Shown here piece after piece: positions 10,441 to 18,613 of a DNA stretch of 64,000 bases. The position numbers were made by a program, and so were the translations under genes. The stretch is from JAEUPI01 sp046348365 (GTDB lineage: Bacteria > Pseudomonadota > Gammaproteobacteria > Burkholderiales > Burkholderiaceae_C): assembly GCA_046348365.1 (NCBI GenBank), contig JAXMEL010000007.1, positions 155,729 through 219,728 on the forward strand. Direction: 5' to 3'. Every line of letters begins with the position of its first letter. The stretch's first letter is position 1. Below the pieces are notes generated by a model, which was given only the letters and a program-made list of their open reading frames with translations, was not told the DNA's origin and ran no database searches.

Positions 10441-11625
10441 ATGGCCACCACTGCCCGCTTCAGCTGGGACGACCCGCTGCACCTCGATCACCAGCTCAGC
10501 GACGACGAGCGCGCCGTGCGCGATGCCGCTGCCGCCTACTGCCGCGACAAGCTGGCGCCGCGCGTGCTCGAAGCCTTTCGCCACGAGAAGACCGATGCAT
10601 CGATCTTCCGCGAGATGGGCGAGCTGGGCCTGCTGGGGCCGACGATCCCGGAAGCCTACGGCGGTGCCGGCCTCAACTACGTGTGCTACGGCCTGATCGC
10701 GCGCGAGGTGGAGCGCATCGACTCGGGCTACCGCTCGATGATGAGCGTGCAAAGCTCGCTGGTGATGGTGCCGATCGCCGAGTTCGGCACCGAGGCGCAG
10801 AAGAAGAAGTACCTGCCCAAGCTGGCGCGCGGCGAGCTGATCGGCTGCTTCGGCCTCACCGAGCCGAACCACGGCTCCGACCCCGGCAGCATGATCACGC
10901 GCGCGAAGAAGGTCGCCGGCGGCTACAGCCTCTCGGGCGCCAAGATGTGGATCACCAACAGCCCGATCGCCGATGTGTTCGTGGTCTGGGCCAAGGACGA
11001 CGCCGGCTCGATCCGCGGCTTCATCCTCGACAAGGGCGCCAAGGGCCTCGCCGCGCCGGCCGTGCACGGCAAGGTCGGCCTGCGCGCCAGCATCACCGGC
11101 GAGATCGTGATGGACGAGGTGTTCTGCCCCGAGGAGAACGCCTTCCCCGAAGTGCGCGGCTTGAAGGGCCCGTTCACCTGCCTCAACAGCGCGCGCTACG
11201 GCATCGCCTGGGGCGCGCTCGGCGCGGCGGAGGACTGCTGGCATCGCGCGCGCCAGTACGTGCTCGACCGCAAGCAGTTCGGCCGGCCGCTGGCGGCCAA
11301 CCAGCTGATCCAGAAGAAGCTCGCCGACATGCAGACCGAGATCACGCTCGGCCTGCAGGGCTGCCTGCGGCTGGGCCGCATGAAGGACGAAGGCACCGCG
11401 GCGGTCGAGATCACCAGCATCATGAAGCGCAACTCGTGCGGCAAGTCGCTCGACATCGCGCGCATGGCGCGCGACATGATGGGCGGCAACGGCATCAGCG
11501 ACGAATTCGGCGTCGCGCGCCACCTGGTGAACCTCGAGGTGGTGAACACCTACGAGGGCACGCACGACATCCATGCGCTGATCCTCGGCCGCGCCATCAC
11601 CGGCATCCAGGCCTTCACCGCCTGA
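10441..11625 (+). CDS. gcdH: glutaryl-CoA dehydrogenase
   Basis: The 394-residue flavoprotein oxidatively decarboxylates glutaryl-CoA to crotonyl-CoA in lysine, tryptophan and glutarate catabolism. The acyl-CoA dehydrogenase fold shows FGLTEPNHGSDPGSM (flavin and substrate binding) and WITNSPIADVFVVWA. The catalytic Glu is E372 in VNTYEGTHDIHALILG, the position used in the glutaryl-CoA branch rather than that of medium-chain enzymes. An AAGGA at 10427-10431 lies 9 nt before the ATG, so the in-frame TTG at 10420 is not used. It is followed after 4 bp by the semialdehyde dehydrogenase gene. Confidence 0.95.
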   Translation: MATTARFSWDDPLHLDHQLSDDERAVRDAAAAYCRDKLAPRVLEAFRHEKTDASIFREMGELGLLGPTIPEAYGGAGLNYVCYGLIAREVERIDSGYRSMMSVQSSLVMVPIAEFGTEAQKKKYLPKLARGELIGCFGLTEPNHGSDPGSMITRAKKVAGGYSLSGAKMWITNSPIADVFVVWAKDDAGSIRGFILDKGAKGLAAPAVHGKVGLRASITGEIVMDEVFCPEENAFPEVRGLKGPFTCLNSARYGIAWGALGAAEDCWHRARQYVLDRKQFGRPLAANQLIQKKLADMQTEITLGLQGCLRLGRMKDEGTAAVEITSIMKRNSCGKSLDIARMARDMMGGNGISDEFGVARHLVNLEVVNTYEGTHDIHALILGRAITGIQAFTA

Positions 11626-11629
11626 AGCC

Positions 11630-13102
11630 ATGAGCAACTCACCGCTGGCCACGCTGGCCGACGCCTCGCTGCTGAAGACCGACGCCTTCGTCGGTGGGCA
11701 GTGGGTGCGCGGCGCCGCGCGCTTCGACGTGATCGACCCCGCCACCGGCCGCAAGCTCGCCGACGTGGCCAACCTCGGCGCCGACGAAACCCGCGGCGCC
11801 ATCGCCGCCGCAGACACCGCCTGGCCGGCCTGGCGCGGCAAGACCGCCAAGGAACGCGCCGCGATCATGATGAAGTGGTTCGCGCTGCTGCATCAGCATG
11901 CCGACGACCTGGCGCGCATCATGACCGCCGAGCAGGGCAAGCCGCTGGCCGAGGCCAAGGGCGAAGTGGGCTACGGCGCGAGCTTCATCGAATGGTTCGC
12001 CGAGGAAGCCAAGCGCGTCTACGGCGAGACGATCCCGACCACCGACAACAGCAAGCGCTACCTCGTCATCAAGCAGCCGATCGGCGTGTGCGCGGCGATC
12101 ACGCCGTGGAACTTCCCGATCGCGATGATCACGCGCAAGGTCGCGCCCGCGCTGGCTGCCGGCTGCCCGGTGGTGATCAAGCCGGCCGAGGCCACGCCGC
12201 TGTCGGCGCTGGCGTGCGCCGAACTCGCGCAGCGCGCCGGCATGCCGGCGGGCGTGCTCAACATCGTGACCGCCGACGCCGCGCGCTCGATCGAGGTCGG
12301 CAAGGTGCTGTGCGCGAGCGACACAGTGCGGCACCTGTCGTTCACCGGCTCCACCGAGGTCGGCCGCATCCTGATGCAGCAATGCGCGCCGACGGTCAAG
12401 AAGATCTCGCTCGAGTTGGGCGGCAACGCGCCGTTCATCGTTTTCGACGATGCCGATCTCGACAGCGCGGTCGAAGGCGCGATGGTCAGCAAGTACCGCA
12501 ACGCCGGGCAGACCTGCGTCTGCGCCAACCGCCTCTATGCGCAGGACGGCATCTACGACGCCTTCGTGGCCAAGCTGGCCGAGAAGAGCAAGTCGCTCAA
12601 GGTCGGCAACGGCTTCGAGGCCGGCGTCACGCAGGGCCCGCTGATCGACGACCAGGCGATCGCCAAGGTCGAGCGCCACGTGGCCGATGCGCTGGCCAAG
12701 GGCGCGCGCGTGGTGGTCGGCGGCAGCCGCATCGGCGAGCGCTTCTACACGCCCACCGTGCTCGCCGACGTGACGGCGCAGATGCTGTGCGCGAAGGAAG
12801 AAACCTTCGGCCCGGTGGCGCCGGTGTTCCGCTTCAAGACCGAGGCCGAAGCGATCGCGCTGGCCAACGCCACCGAGTTCGGCCTCGCGAGCTACTTCTT
12901 CTCGCGCGACATCGGCCGCATCTTCCGCGTCGCCGAGGCGCTCGAATACGGCATGGTGGGCATCAACACCGGGTTGATCTCGACCGCCGAGGTGCCGTTC
13001 GGCGGCGTGAAGCAATCAGGTCTCGGGCGCGAAGGCTCGCACCACGGCATCGACGACTACGTCGAGGTCAAGTACCTCTGTCTCGGCGACGTGCTGAAGT
13101 AG
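11630..13102 (+). CDS. gabD: NAD(P)-dependent succinate/glutarate-semialdehyde dehydrogenase (GabD/DavD)
   Basis: The 490-residue aldehyde dehydrogenase has the catalytic Cys C296 in GQTCVCANRLYAQDG and the general base E262 in SLELGGNAPFIVFDDADLD. The PWNFPIAMITRKVAPAL and FTGSTEVGR cofactor motifs are intact. The sequence is of the GabD/DavD type, which oxidises succinate or glutarate semialdehyde. Its 4-bp spacing after gcdH favours the DavD role (5-aminovalerate route to glutarate), but the residues do not distinguish the two substrates. No glutarate CoA-transferase gene lies in the window. Confidence 0.93.
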   Translation: MSNSPLATLADASLLKTDAFVGGQWVRGAARFDVIDPATGRKLADVANLGADETRGAIAAADTAWPAWRGKTAKERAAIMMKWFALLHQHADDLARIMTAEQGKPLAEAKGEVGYGASFIEWFAEEAKRVYGETIPTTDNSKRYLVIKQPIGVCAAITPWNFPIAMITRKVAPALAAGCPVVIKPAEATPLSALACAELAQRAGMPAGVLNIVTADAARSIEVGKVLCASDTVRHLSFTGSTEVGRILMQQCAPTVKKISLELGGNAPFIVFDDADLDSAVEGAMVSKYRNAGQTCVCANRLYAQDGIYDAFVAKLAEKSKSLKVGNGFEAGVTQGPLIDDQAIAKVERHVADALAKGARVVVGGSRIGERFYTPTVLADVTAQMLCAKEETFGPVAPVFRFKTEAEAIALANATEFGLASYFFSRDIGRIFRVAEALEYGMVGINTGLISTAEVPFGGVKQSGLGREGSHHGIDDYVEVKYLCLGDVLK

Positions 13103-13113
13103 GCACGACGAAG

Positions 13114-13157
13114 ACCGGCGCTCATGCGCCGGTGCAGGAGTCGGCGCCTACGCGCCG
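13114..13157. terminator. two similar hairpins between the convergent gabD and GGDEF-like genes
   Basis: The first hairpin is ACCGGCGC-TCAT-GCGCCGGT at 13114-13133. A second, CGGCGC-CTAC-GCGCCG, spans 13142-13157 and reaches into the last codons of the GGDEF-like gene. Both share the core CGGCGC(N4)GCGCCGGTG, so they look like a duplicated unit. They lie where a bidirectional terminator is expected, but no T-tract follows on either side. Confidence 0.55.
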
Positions 13158-14071
13158 GTGTCGTCGTTGGCCGCCGCGCGGCCGCCGCGCTCGATGCGGT
13201 TGGCGAAACCTGAGCGCCCCTGCGCCTCGCGCGTCGACGCCTCGCCCGAGGCCAGGCGCAGCAGCGTGTCGGCGTCCTTGCCCTGCGCGGGGTAGCGCGC
13301 CACGCCGACACTGACCGACACGGCCACGTCCTGGCCGGCCACGCTGATCGGCCGCTGCAGCAGTTGCGACAGCTTGGCCGCCACACGCTCGCTGTCGCGC
13401 TCGTCGTCGATCCACGCCAGCAGCACGCCGAAGCGGTCGGGGCCGAGCGCCGACACCACGTCGCTGGCGCGCAGGCCCGCGCGCAGGCGCACGGCGATCT
13501 TTCGCCGCAGCACGTTGGTCGACTCCGCACCCAGCCGCGCCTCGGCGGTGGCCAGGCCCTCGATGCGCAGCACCAGCAGCGCCATCGACGCCGGCTCGCG
13601 CTCGCGCAGCGCCAGCAGATGCGTCATGTGCTCCATCAGCTGCGCGTGGTTGGGCAGCCCGGTGGCCAGATCGGTGGCATGCGCGCGCCGCGCCGCCTGC
13701 TCGAGCCGCTTGCGCTCGACCGCCTGGCGCACCGCCAGCGCCAGACGCTCAGCGCCGGCTTCGCGCAGCGGCAGCACGTCTTGTACGCCGAGTTGCAGCC
13801 ACTGCGTCACCTGCGCGCCGGCGGGCTCGCGCACGGCCAGCAGCACGGCCATGTCGAGCACCGCGCTCGACAGCGCGCTCCAGTGCCGGAACGCCGCTTC
13901 CTCGGCCTCGTCGGCCAGACGCACCAGCAAGGCGTCGAAACGCTGCTGCTGCAGCTGGCCGCCCAGCTGCGCCAGATCGGAGCAGCCCTGCACGACGATG
14001 GGGCCGTAGACCGAGGTCGCCAGATCGGGCGCCGCGTCGGTGAGGCACAGCAGCTGCAGGGGCTCGTTCAT
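13148..14071 (-). CDS. response-regulator-like protein with degenerate GGDEF domain (putative c-di-GMP receptor)
   Basis: The protein has 307 residues. The first ~125 look like a receiver-type alpha/beta domain (LLCLTDAAPDLATS ... LGVQDVLPL) but lack a clear phospho-acceptor Asp. The second half is a diguanylate cyclase fold (ATDLATGLPNHAQLMEHM). The GGDEF signature is replaced by GPDRF at residues 210-214, so it is probably inactive as a cyclase. The inhibitory-site motif RxxD is retained as RASD, R201 and D204, exactly five residues before the signature. Such proteins usually sense c-di-GMP. The gene stands alone, convergent with gabD. Confidence 0.8.
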   Translation of the reverse strand: MNEPLQLLCLTDAAPDLATSVYGPIVVQGCSDLAQLGGQLQQQRFDALLVRLADEAEEAAFRHWSALSSAVLDMAVLLAVREPAGAQVTQWLQLGVQDVLPLREAGAERLALAVRQAVERKRLEQAARRAHATDLATGLPNHAQLMEHMTHLLALREREPASMALLVLRIEGLATAEARLGAESTNVLRRKIAVRLRAGLRASDVVSALGPDRFGVLLAWIDDERDSERVAAKLSQLLQRPISVAGQDVAVSVSVGVARYPAQGKDADTLLRLASGEASTREAQGRSGFANRIERGGRAAANDDTGA

Positions 14072-14093
14072 GCGCCGGATAGGTGTGCCGTGC

Positions 14094-14167
14094 TGGAGCG
14101 GGCGATGGGAATCGAACCCACGTCTTGAGCTTGGGAAGCTCAGGTCCTGCCATTGAACGACGCCCGC
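14094..14167 (-). tRNA. tRNA-Gly (anticodon CCC)
   Basis: A 74-nt cloverleaf includes an encoded 3' CCA (14094-14096). The acceptor stem is GCGGGCG paired with CGCCCGC. The anticodon stem is TGAGC/GCTCA around loop TTCCCAA, giving anticodon CCC. The T-arm loop is TTCGATT. It lies just upstream of the GGDEF-like gene on the same strand. Confidence 0.95.
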
Positions 14168-14178
14168 GGACGGCAGCG

Positions 14179-14184
14179 ATTCTA
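14179..14184 (-). promoter_or_regulatory. -10-like TAGAAT box of tRNA-Gly
   Basis: TAGAAT reads on the minus strand 12 nt before the first base of the tRNA. The identical box at the identical distance precedes tRNA-Val. No clear -35 hexamer is visible. Confidence 0.5.
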
Positions 14185-14317
14185 CGGCGCGACCCGCCAC
14201 GCCCTGCGGCGCGCGGCTGCAACGCCGCCGCCATCGGGCTGACCGCTGTCAAACCCGCTCGCGGCTCGGGCCAAAGAATCGCCGCAACCACACGACTCGA
14301 CCGAGGGAGCACGCATC

Positions 14318-14941
14318 GTGCACGCCAACAGAACTCGCCATCGCCTGCTCGCGGCCGCGCTGCTGCTGAGCGCCGCCGCCGCGCAAGCGCAGACCGCCGC
14401 GGCGCAGAGCCCCATGGTCGTGCGCGCGCGGCACGTGTGCATCGCCTGTCACGGCGAAGGCGGCCGCAGCGACAACGCGGTCGTGCCGTCGATCGCCGGA
14501 CAGACGCGCGACTACCTCGCGGCGCAGCTGAAGGACTTCCGCGGCCAGGTGCGCGTGGAGGCGGGATCGCGCGGCTACATGTGGGGCATCTCGGCGCTGC
14601 TCGACGACGACACCATCGCCGGCCTGGCCGACTACTACGCCGCGCAGAAGCCCGCCGCCGGCCGCGACGGCGATGCGTCGCTGGTGCAGACGGGCCGCCA
14701 GCTCTTCGTCAACGGCGCGCCCGAGCGCGGCGTGCTGCCCTGCGCGAGCTGCCACGGCGAGGCGGCGCAGGGCAACAAGGAGGTGCCGCGGCTGGCCGGC
14801 CAGCAGGCCGACTACATCGTGGCGCAACTCAAGGAATTCGGCACCGCGTTGCGCCCGCATGCGATCGCCATGCGGGCCGAGGTCAAGGGCCTGAGCGAGC
14901 AGGAGATGCGCTCGCTGGCGACGTACGTGCAATCGCGCTGA
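14318..14941 (+). CDS. diheme c-type cytochrome (cytochrome c4-like)
   Basis: The protein has 207 residues with a signal peptide ending near AAQAQ. Two heme-binding motifs are present, CIACH at 41-45 and CASCH at 142-146, and each half has a candidate axial Met (M88 and M185). Both halves share the pattern GQxxDYxxAQLKxF, so the protein arose from an internal duplication, as in cytochrome c4. Such proteins carry electrons in the periplasm to terminal oxidases. The start is a GTG at 14318, supported by a GAGGGAG 8 nt upstream. Confidence 0.91.
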   Translation: MHANRTRHRLLAAALLLSAAAAQAQTAAAQSPMVVRARHVCIACHGEGGRSDNAVVPSIAGQTRDYLAAQLKDFRGQVRVEAGSRGYMWGISALLDDDTIAGLADYYAAQKPAAGRDGDASLVQTGRQLFVNGAPERGVLPCASCHGEAAQGNKEVPRLAGQQADYIVAQLKEFGTALRPHAIAMRAEVKGLSEQEMRSLATYVQSR

Positions 14942-14976
14942 CGCGCGCTCGAGCGCGGCCCGAATCTGGCCGCGCC

Positions 14977-14982
14977 TAGAAT
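14977..14982 (+). promoter_or_regulatory. -10-like TAGAAT box before trmB
   Basis: The TAGAAT hexamer lies 48 bp upstream of the trmB ATG, in the short gap after the cytochrome gene. It matches the boxes seen before the tRNA genes. The -35 region is not convincing. Confidence 0.4.
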
Positions 14983-15030
14983 CCCGCGCCGCACGCGGCG
15001 GCACCTGCCACGCGCTGCGCTGCGCCGCCG

Positions 15031-15729
15031 ATGTCCGAGCCGCACGTTCCCCAGCCGCACCCACCCCGCCCCGTCCGCAGCTTCGTGCTGCGCGCCGGCC
15101 GCATGGGCAGCGGGCAGCAACGCGCGCTGCGGGAGCTGGCGCCACGCTACGTGCTGCCGTATCGCGAATCGTTGGTCGATCTGGACGCAGCGTTCGGGCG
15201 CCACGCGCCGCACGTGCTGGAGATCGGTTTCGGCATGGGCCACAGCACGGCGGCGATCGCGCAGGCCTCGCCCGGCATCGACTTCGTCGGCATCGAGGTG
15301 CATCCGCCCGGCGTCGGCGCGCTGCTGCAGCAAATCGAGGCGCTGGCGCTGACGAATCTGCGCATCGTGCAGCACGATGCGGTGGTCGTGCTCGAACACA
15401 TGATCGCGCCGGGCTCGCTCGCCGGCGCGATGGTGTTCTTCCCCGACCCCTGGCCCAAGAAGCGGCATCACAAGCGCCGCCTGATCCAGCCGCCGTTCGT
15501 GGCCCTGCTTGCCTCGCGGCTGGCGCCGGGCGCCACGCTGCACCTGGCCACCGACTGGGAGCCCTACGCACTCGAGATGCTGCAGGTGCTGTCGGCCGAG
15601 CCGCGTCTCGCGAACACCGCATCCGGCTTCGCCGAGCGGCCGGCCTATCGCCCGACCACGAAGTTCGAGCGCCGCGGCACCGCGCTCGGCCACGGCACCT
15701 GGGATCTGGTGTTTCGGCGCGTGGCCTGA
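15031..15729 (+). CDS. trmB: tRNA (guanine-N7-)-methyltransferase
   Basis: The 232-residue SAM-dependent enzyme methylates G46 in the variable loop of tRNAs. Visible motifs are the SAM-binding LEIGFGMGHSTAAIA, the FVGIEVHPPG loop, and the family hallmark PDPWPKKRHHKRRL, with its catalytic Asp, followed by LATDWEPYA. The length is normal after a short Pro/His-rich N-terminal tail. It is convergent with uppP, 8 bp apart. Confidence 0.97.
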   Translation: MSEPHVPQPHPPRPVRSFVLRAGRMGSGQQRALRELAPRYVLPYRESLVDLDAAFGRHAPHVLEIGFGMGHSTAAIAQASPGIDFVGIEVHPPGVGALLQQIEALALTNLRIVQHDAVVVLEHMIAPGSLAGAMVFFPDPWPKKRHHKRRLIQPPFVALLASRLAPGATLHLATDWEPYALEMLQVLSAEPRLANTASGFAERPAYRPTTKFERRGTALGHGTWDLVFRRVA

Positions 15730-15737
15730 GGCGCGGA

Positions 15738-16562
15738 TCAATCGGCCCAGTGCACCAGCCCGCTCCACGCCGTGGCCAGCACGACGATGCCGAAGGCGAT
15801 GCGGTACCAGGCGAACGGCACGAAAGTGTGGCTCGCGATGTAGCGCAGCAGCCAGCGCACGCAGGCGTAGGCGCAGACGAACGACACGATGCCACCGACC
15901 GCGAACACCGGCGCGTCGGCCGCCGCGAGCAGCGCGCGGTCCTTGTACAGGCTGTAGGCGCCGGCGCCCATCAGCGTGGGGATCGCGAGGTAGAAGCTGA
16001 ACTCGGTGGCCGCCTGGCGCGACAGGCCGAACAGCATGCCGCCGATGATGGTCGCGCCCGAACGGCTGGTGCCGGGGATCATCGCCACGCACTGCGCCAG
16101 GCCCACCTTCAGCGCATCGAGCGGGCTCATCGCGTCGACCGATGCCACGCGCACCGCCTTGTCCGTACGCCGCTCGGCCCACAGGATCACCAGGCCGCCG
16201 ACGATGAAGGTCGTGGCCACCACCGGGCCGTTGAACAGGTGCGACTTGATCGCCTTGCCGAACAGCAGGCCCAGCACCACGGCCGGAAAGAATGCGACCG
16301 CCACGTTGAGCGCGAAGCGCCGCGCGCGCTCGCTGCTGCCGAGTTCGAGCACCGTGTCGCGCAGCCGCTGCCAGTAGACGATCACCACGGCCAGCATCGC
16401 GCCGCTCTGGATCGCGATGTCGAACACCTTGGCCTTGTCGTCGTGGAAGCCGAGCAGCGAGCCGGCCAGGATGAGGTGCCCGGTCGACGAGATCGGCAGG
16501 AACTCGGTGAGCCCCTCCACCACACCCATCACGGCGGCCTTGATCAACACCACGGCATCCAT
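15738..16562 (-). CDS. uppP: undecaprenyl-diphosphatase
   Basis: The 274-residue multi-spanning membrane protein dephosphorylates undecaprenyl diphosphate so the lipid carrier can be reused for peptidoglycan and surface polysaccharides. The two family motifs are intact: EGLTEFLPISSTGHLIL near the N-terminus and PGTSRSGATIIGG in the middle. The length matches E. coli BacA/UppP (273). Bacitracin tolerance is the classic phenotype of overexpression. Confidence 0.97.
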   Translation of the reverse strand: MDAVVLIKAAVMGVVEGLTEFLPISSTGHLILAGSLLGFHDDKAKVFDIAIQSGAMLAVVIVYWQRLRDTVLELGSSERARRFALNVAVAFFPAVVLGLLFGKAIKSHLFNGPVVATTFIVGGLVILWAERRTDKAVRVASVDAMSPLDALKVGLAQCVAMIPGTSRSGATIIGGMLFGLSRQAATEFSFYLAIPTLMGAGAYSLYKDRALLAAADAPVFAVGGIVSFVCAYACVRWLLRYIASHTFVPFAWYRIAFGIVVLATAWSGLVHWAD

Positions 16563-16693
16563 GCGCGCCGCCTCCCTCGCCCAAAGGCGCGGATCATAGT
16601 CGCGGGGCCGTGTCGCCCGGCCCGCCTGTTCGCGGGCGCACCGGAGCGATGCGGCACGTGTCGCGCGCCGGGTGCCGGCATACCCGTCGGGGT

Positions 16694-16737
16694 TTGACCG
16701 CTCACACCGCAGCCTGATACATTACTGACCAGTCAGT
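16694..16737 (+). promoter_or_regulatory. promoter and operator of the tetR-RND efflux operon
   Basis: A -35-like TTGACC (16694-16699) and a -10-like GATACA (16716-16721) are 16 bp apart. Directly after the -10 lies a perfect inverted repeat, ACTGAC-CA-GTCAGT, at 16724-16737, only 7 bp before the tetR ATG. A palindrome over the expected transcription start is the usual arrangement for a TetR-family autorepressor. Confidence 0.65.
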
Positions 16738-16744
16738 CATTAGC

Positions 16745-17413
16745 ATGATGGTCGAAGCCGAGTCGCCCGCCCGCCGCCGCCGCAAGGAAGCGCGCCCGCA
16801 CGAACTGCTCGAAGCCGCGCTCGATCTGTTCGTCGAGAAAGGCTTCGCCGCCACGCGCGCCGAAGAGGTGGCCCAGCGCGCCGGCGTTTCCAAGGGGACG
16901 CTGTACCTCTACTACCCGAGCAAGGAAGAGCTGCTCAAGGCCGTGATCCGCGAGCACCTGGGCTCGCGCATCGCCGCCGGCGAGGCGGCGGTCGACCAGC
17001 ATGCCGGCACGTCGGCCGAGCTGCTGCGCGAGGTCTACAGCCACTGGTGGCAAGCGGTGCTCGCCAGCCCGTCGTCGGGCGCATTCAAGCTCATCGTCGC
17101 CGAGGTGCGCAACTTCCCCGAGCTGGCGCAGTTCTACCAGCGCGAGGTGATCGAACCGGGCGAGCGCCTGATCGGCCGCATCGTGCAGCGCGGCATCGAC
17201 AGCGGCGAGTTCGAGCCCGTCAACGTGACGGCCGCGGTGCATTCGCTGGTGCTGCCGATGGTGATGCTGTGCCTGCACAAGCACTCGCTGGGCGCCTGCG
17301 TGCCGATGCTCGAAGCGTTCGACCCCATCGCGTTCGTGCGCCAGCACATCGACCTCGTGCTGCACGGCCTGGCCCGCAAGAGCGTGCCGTCGCGTGCGCG
17401 CGCACGCGCATGA
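16745..17413 (+). CDS. TetR/AcrR-family transcriptional repressor of the efflux operon
   Basis: The protein has 222 residues. The N-terminal helix-turn-helix (EVAQRAGVSKGTLYLYYPSK, residues 41-60) is a typical TetR DNA-binding domain, followed by a larger helical ligand-binding domain ending HIDLVLHGLARKS. It heads an operon: its TGA overlaps the ATG of the membrane fusion gene (ATGA at 17410-17413), and a palindrome lies 7 bp before its start. It most likely represses its own operon until a pump substrate binds. The ligand is unknown. Confidence 0.93.
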   Translation: MMVEAESPARRRRKEARPHELLEAALDLFVEKGFAATRAEEVAQRAGVSKGTLYLYYPSKEELLKAVIREHLGSRIAAGEAAVDQHAGTSAELLREVYSHWWQAVLASPSSGAFKLIVAEVRNFPELAQFYQREVIEPGERLIGRIVQRGIDSGEFEPVNVTAAVHSLVLPMVMLCLHKHSLGACVPMLEAFDPIAFVRQHIDLVLHGLARKSVPSRARARA

Positions 17414-18594
17414 GCCGCTGGCTTCGCCTCGGCATTCCGCTGCTGCTGCTGGTGCTGCTCGCGCTCATGGTGCTGCGCGCCATCGACGGCCGCAAGGCCG
17501 AGCAGGCCCGCCTGAGCCAGGCGACGACCACCGCCGCCGCGCTCGAGCTGGCGCCCGCCGACGTGATCACGCTGTCGCGCGATGCGCTGTCGCAGCAGCT
17601 CGAGGTCTCGGGCACGCTCAGGGCCGTCAACAGCGCGTTCGTCAAGGCCCGCGTGGCCGCCGAGGTGCGCGCGATCACCGTGCGCGAAGGCGACAGCGTG
17701 CGCGCCGGCCAGGTGCTGGCGCAGCTGGACACCACCGAGTTCGACTGGCGGCTGCGCCAGGCCGAGCAGCAGGCCGCCGCCGCGCGCTCGCAGCTCGAGA
17801 TCGCCGAGCGCCAGCTCGTCAACAACAAGGCGCTGGTGGCGCAGGGCTTCATCTCGCCCACGGCGTTGGAGTCGTCGATCTCGTCGGCCGCCGGCGCGAA
17901 GGCCACGCTCGAGGCGGCCCAGGCGGCGGTGGAGCTGGCGCGCAAGGCGCGTGCCGACGCGACCGTCACCGCGCCGATCGCTGGCCAGGTGTCGCAGCGG
18001 CTGGTGCAGCCGGGTGAACGCGTGGCGGTCGACACCAGGCTGATCGAGATCGTCGATCTCTCGCGCCTGGAGCTCGAGGCCGCGATCTCGCCGCAGGACG
18101 TGGCCGCGCTCAAGGTCGGCGCGCCGGCCGCGCTGCAGGTCGACGGCGTCGCGGCGCCGGTGGCGGCGCGGGTCGCACGCATCAACCCCGCTGCACAGGC
18201 CGGCTCGCGCACCGTGCCCGCCTACCTGGCGGTGGATGCGCAACCCGCACTGCGCCAGGGCTTGTTCGCGCGCGGCGCGATCGAGCTGGACCGGCGCGAG
18301 GTGCTGGTCGTGCCGCTCACCGCGGTGCGCTACGACCAGGCCAAGCCCTACCTGGTTCGCATCGACGGCAACCGCGCGCAACAGGTGAGCGCCGAGCTGG
18401 GCGCGCGCGGCACGGCGCGCGGCGTCGAGGTGGTCGAGATCCGCGGCGGCCTGGCCGCGGGCGACCGCCTGATCGCCGGCAGCGCGGGCCTGGTGCGCGA
18501 CGGCACGCCGTTGCGCCTGCCGCCGCCGCAACCGCTGGCCGCACCGTCGACTGCGCCGACGGCCGGCGCCCGCGCGGCCTCGACCGCGCCCTGA
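17410..18594 (+). CDS. RND efflux periplasmic adaptor (membrane fusion protein)
   Basis: The 394-residue HlyD/AcrA-family adaptor starts MSRWLRLGIPLLLLVLLALM, a single N-terminal membrane anchor. The first lipoyl half is seen at VKARVAAEVRAITVREGDSV, a coiled-coil hairpin in the Gln/Ala-rich segment RQAEQQAAAARSQLEIAERQ, and the second lipoyl half in TVTAPIAGQVSQRLVQPGE. Beta-barrel and membrane-proximal domains follow, ending in a Pro/Ala-rich tail. It links the inner-membrane pump to the TolC-type channel. Confidence 0.94.
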   Translation: MSRWLRLGIPLLLLVLLALMVLRAIDGRKAEQARLSQATTTAAALELAPADVITLSRDALSQQLEVSGTLRAVNSAFVKARVAAEVRAITVREGDSVRAGQVLAQLDTTEFDWRLRQAEQQAAAARSQLEIAERQLVNNKALVAQGFISPTALESSISSAAGAKATLEAAQAAVELARKARADATVTAPIAGQVSQRLVQPGERVAVDTRLIEIVDLSRLELEAAISPQDVAALKVGAPAALQVDGVAAPVAARVARINPAAQAGSRTVPAYLAVDAQPALRQGLFARGAIELDRREVLVVPLTAVRYDQAKPYLVRIDGNRAQQVSAELGARGTARGVEVVEIRGGLAAGDRLIAGSAGLVRDGTPLRLPPPQPLAAPSTAPTAGARAASTAP

Positions 18595-18613
18595 GCCCTC
18601 GCGCCCGCGCGCC

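Noticed and set aside
13148..14071. Active diguanylate cyclase
   Set aside because: The GGDEF signature is GPDRF, lacking the Gly and Glu needed for GTP and metal binding.
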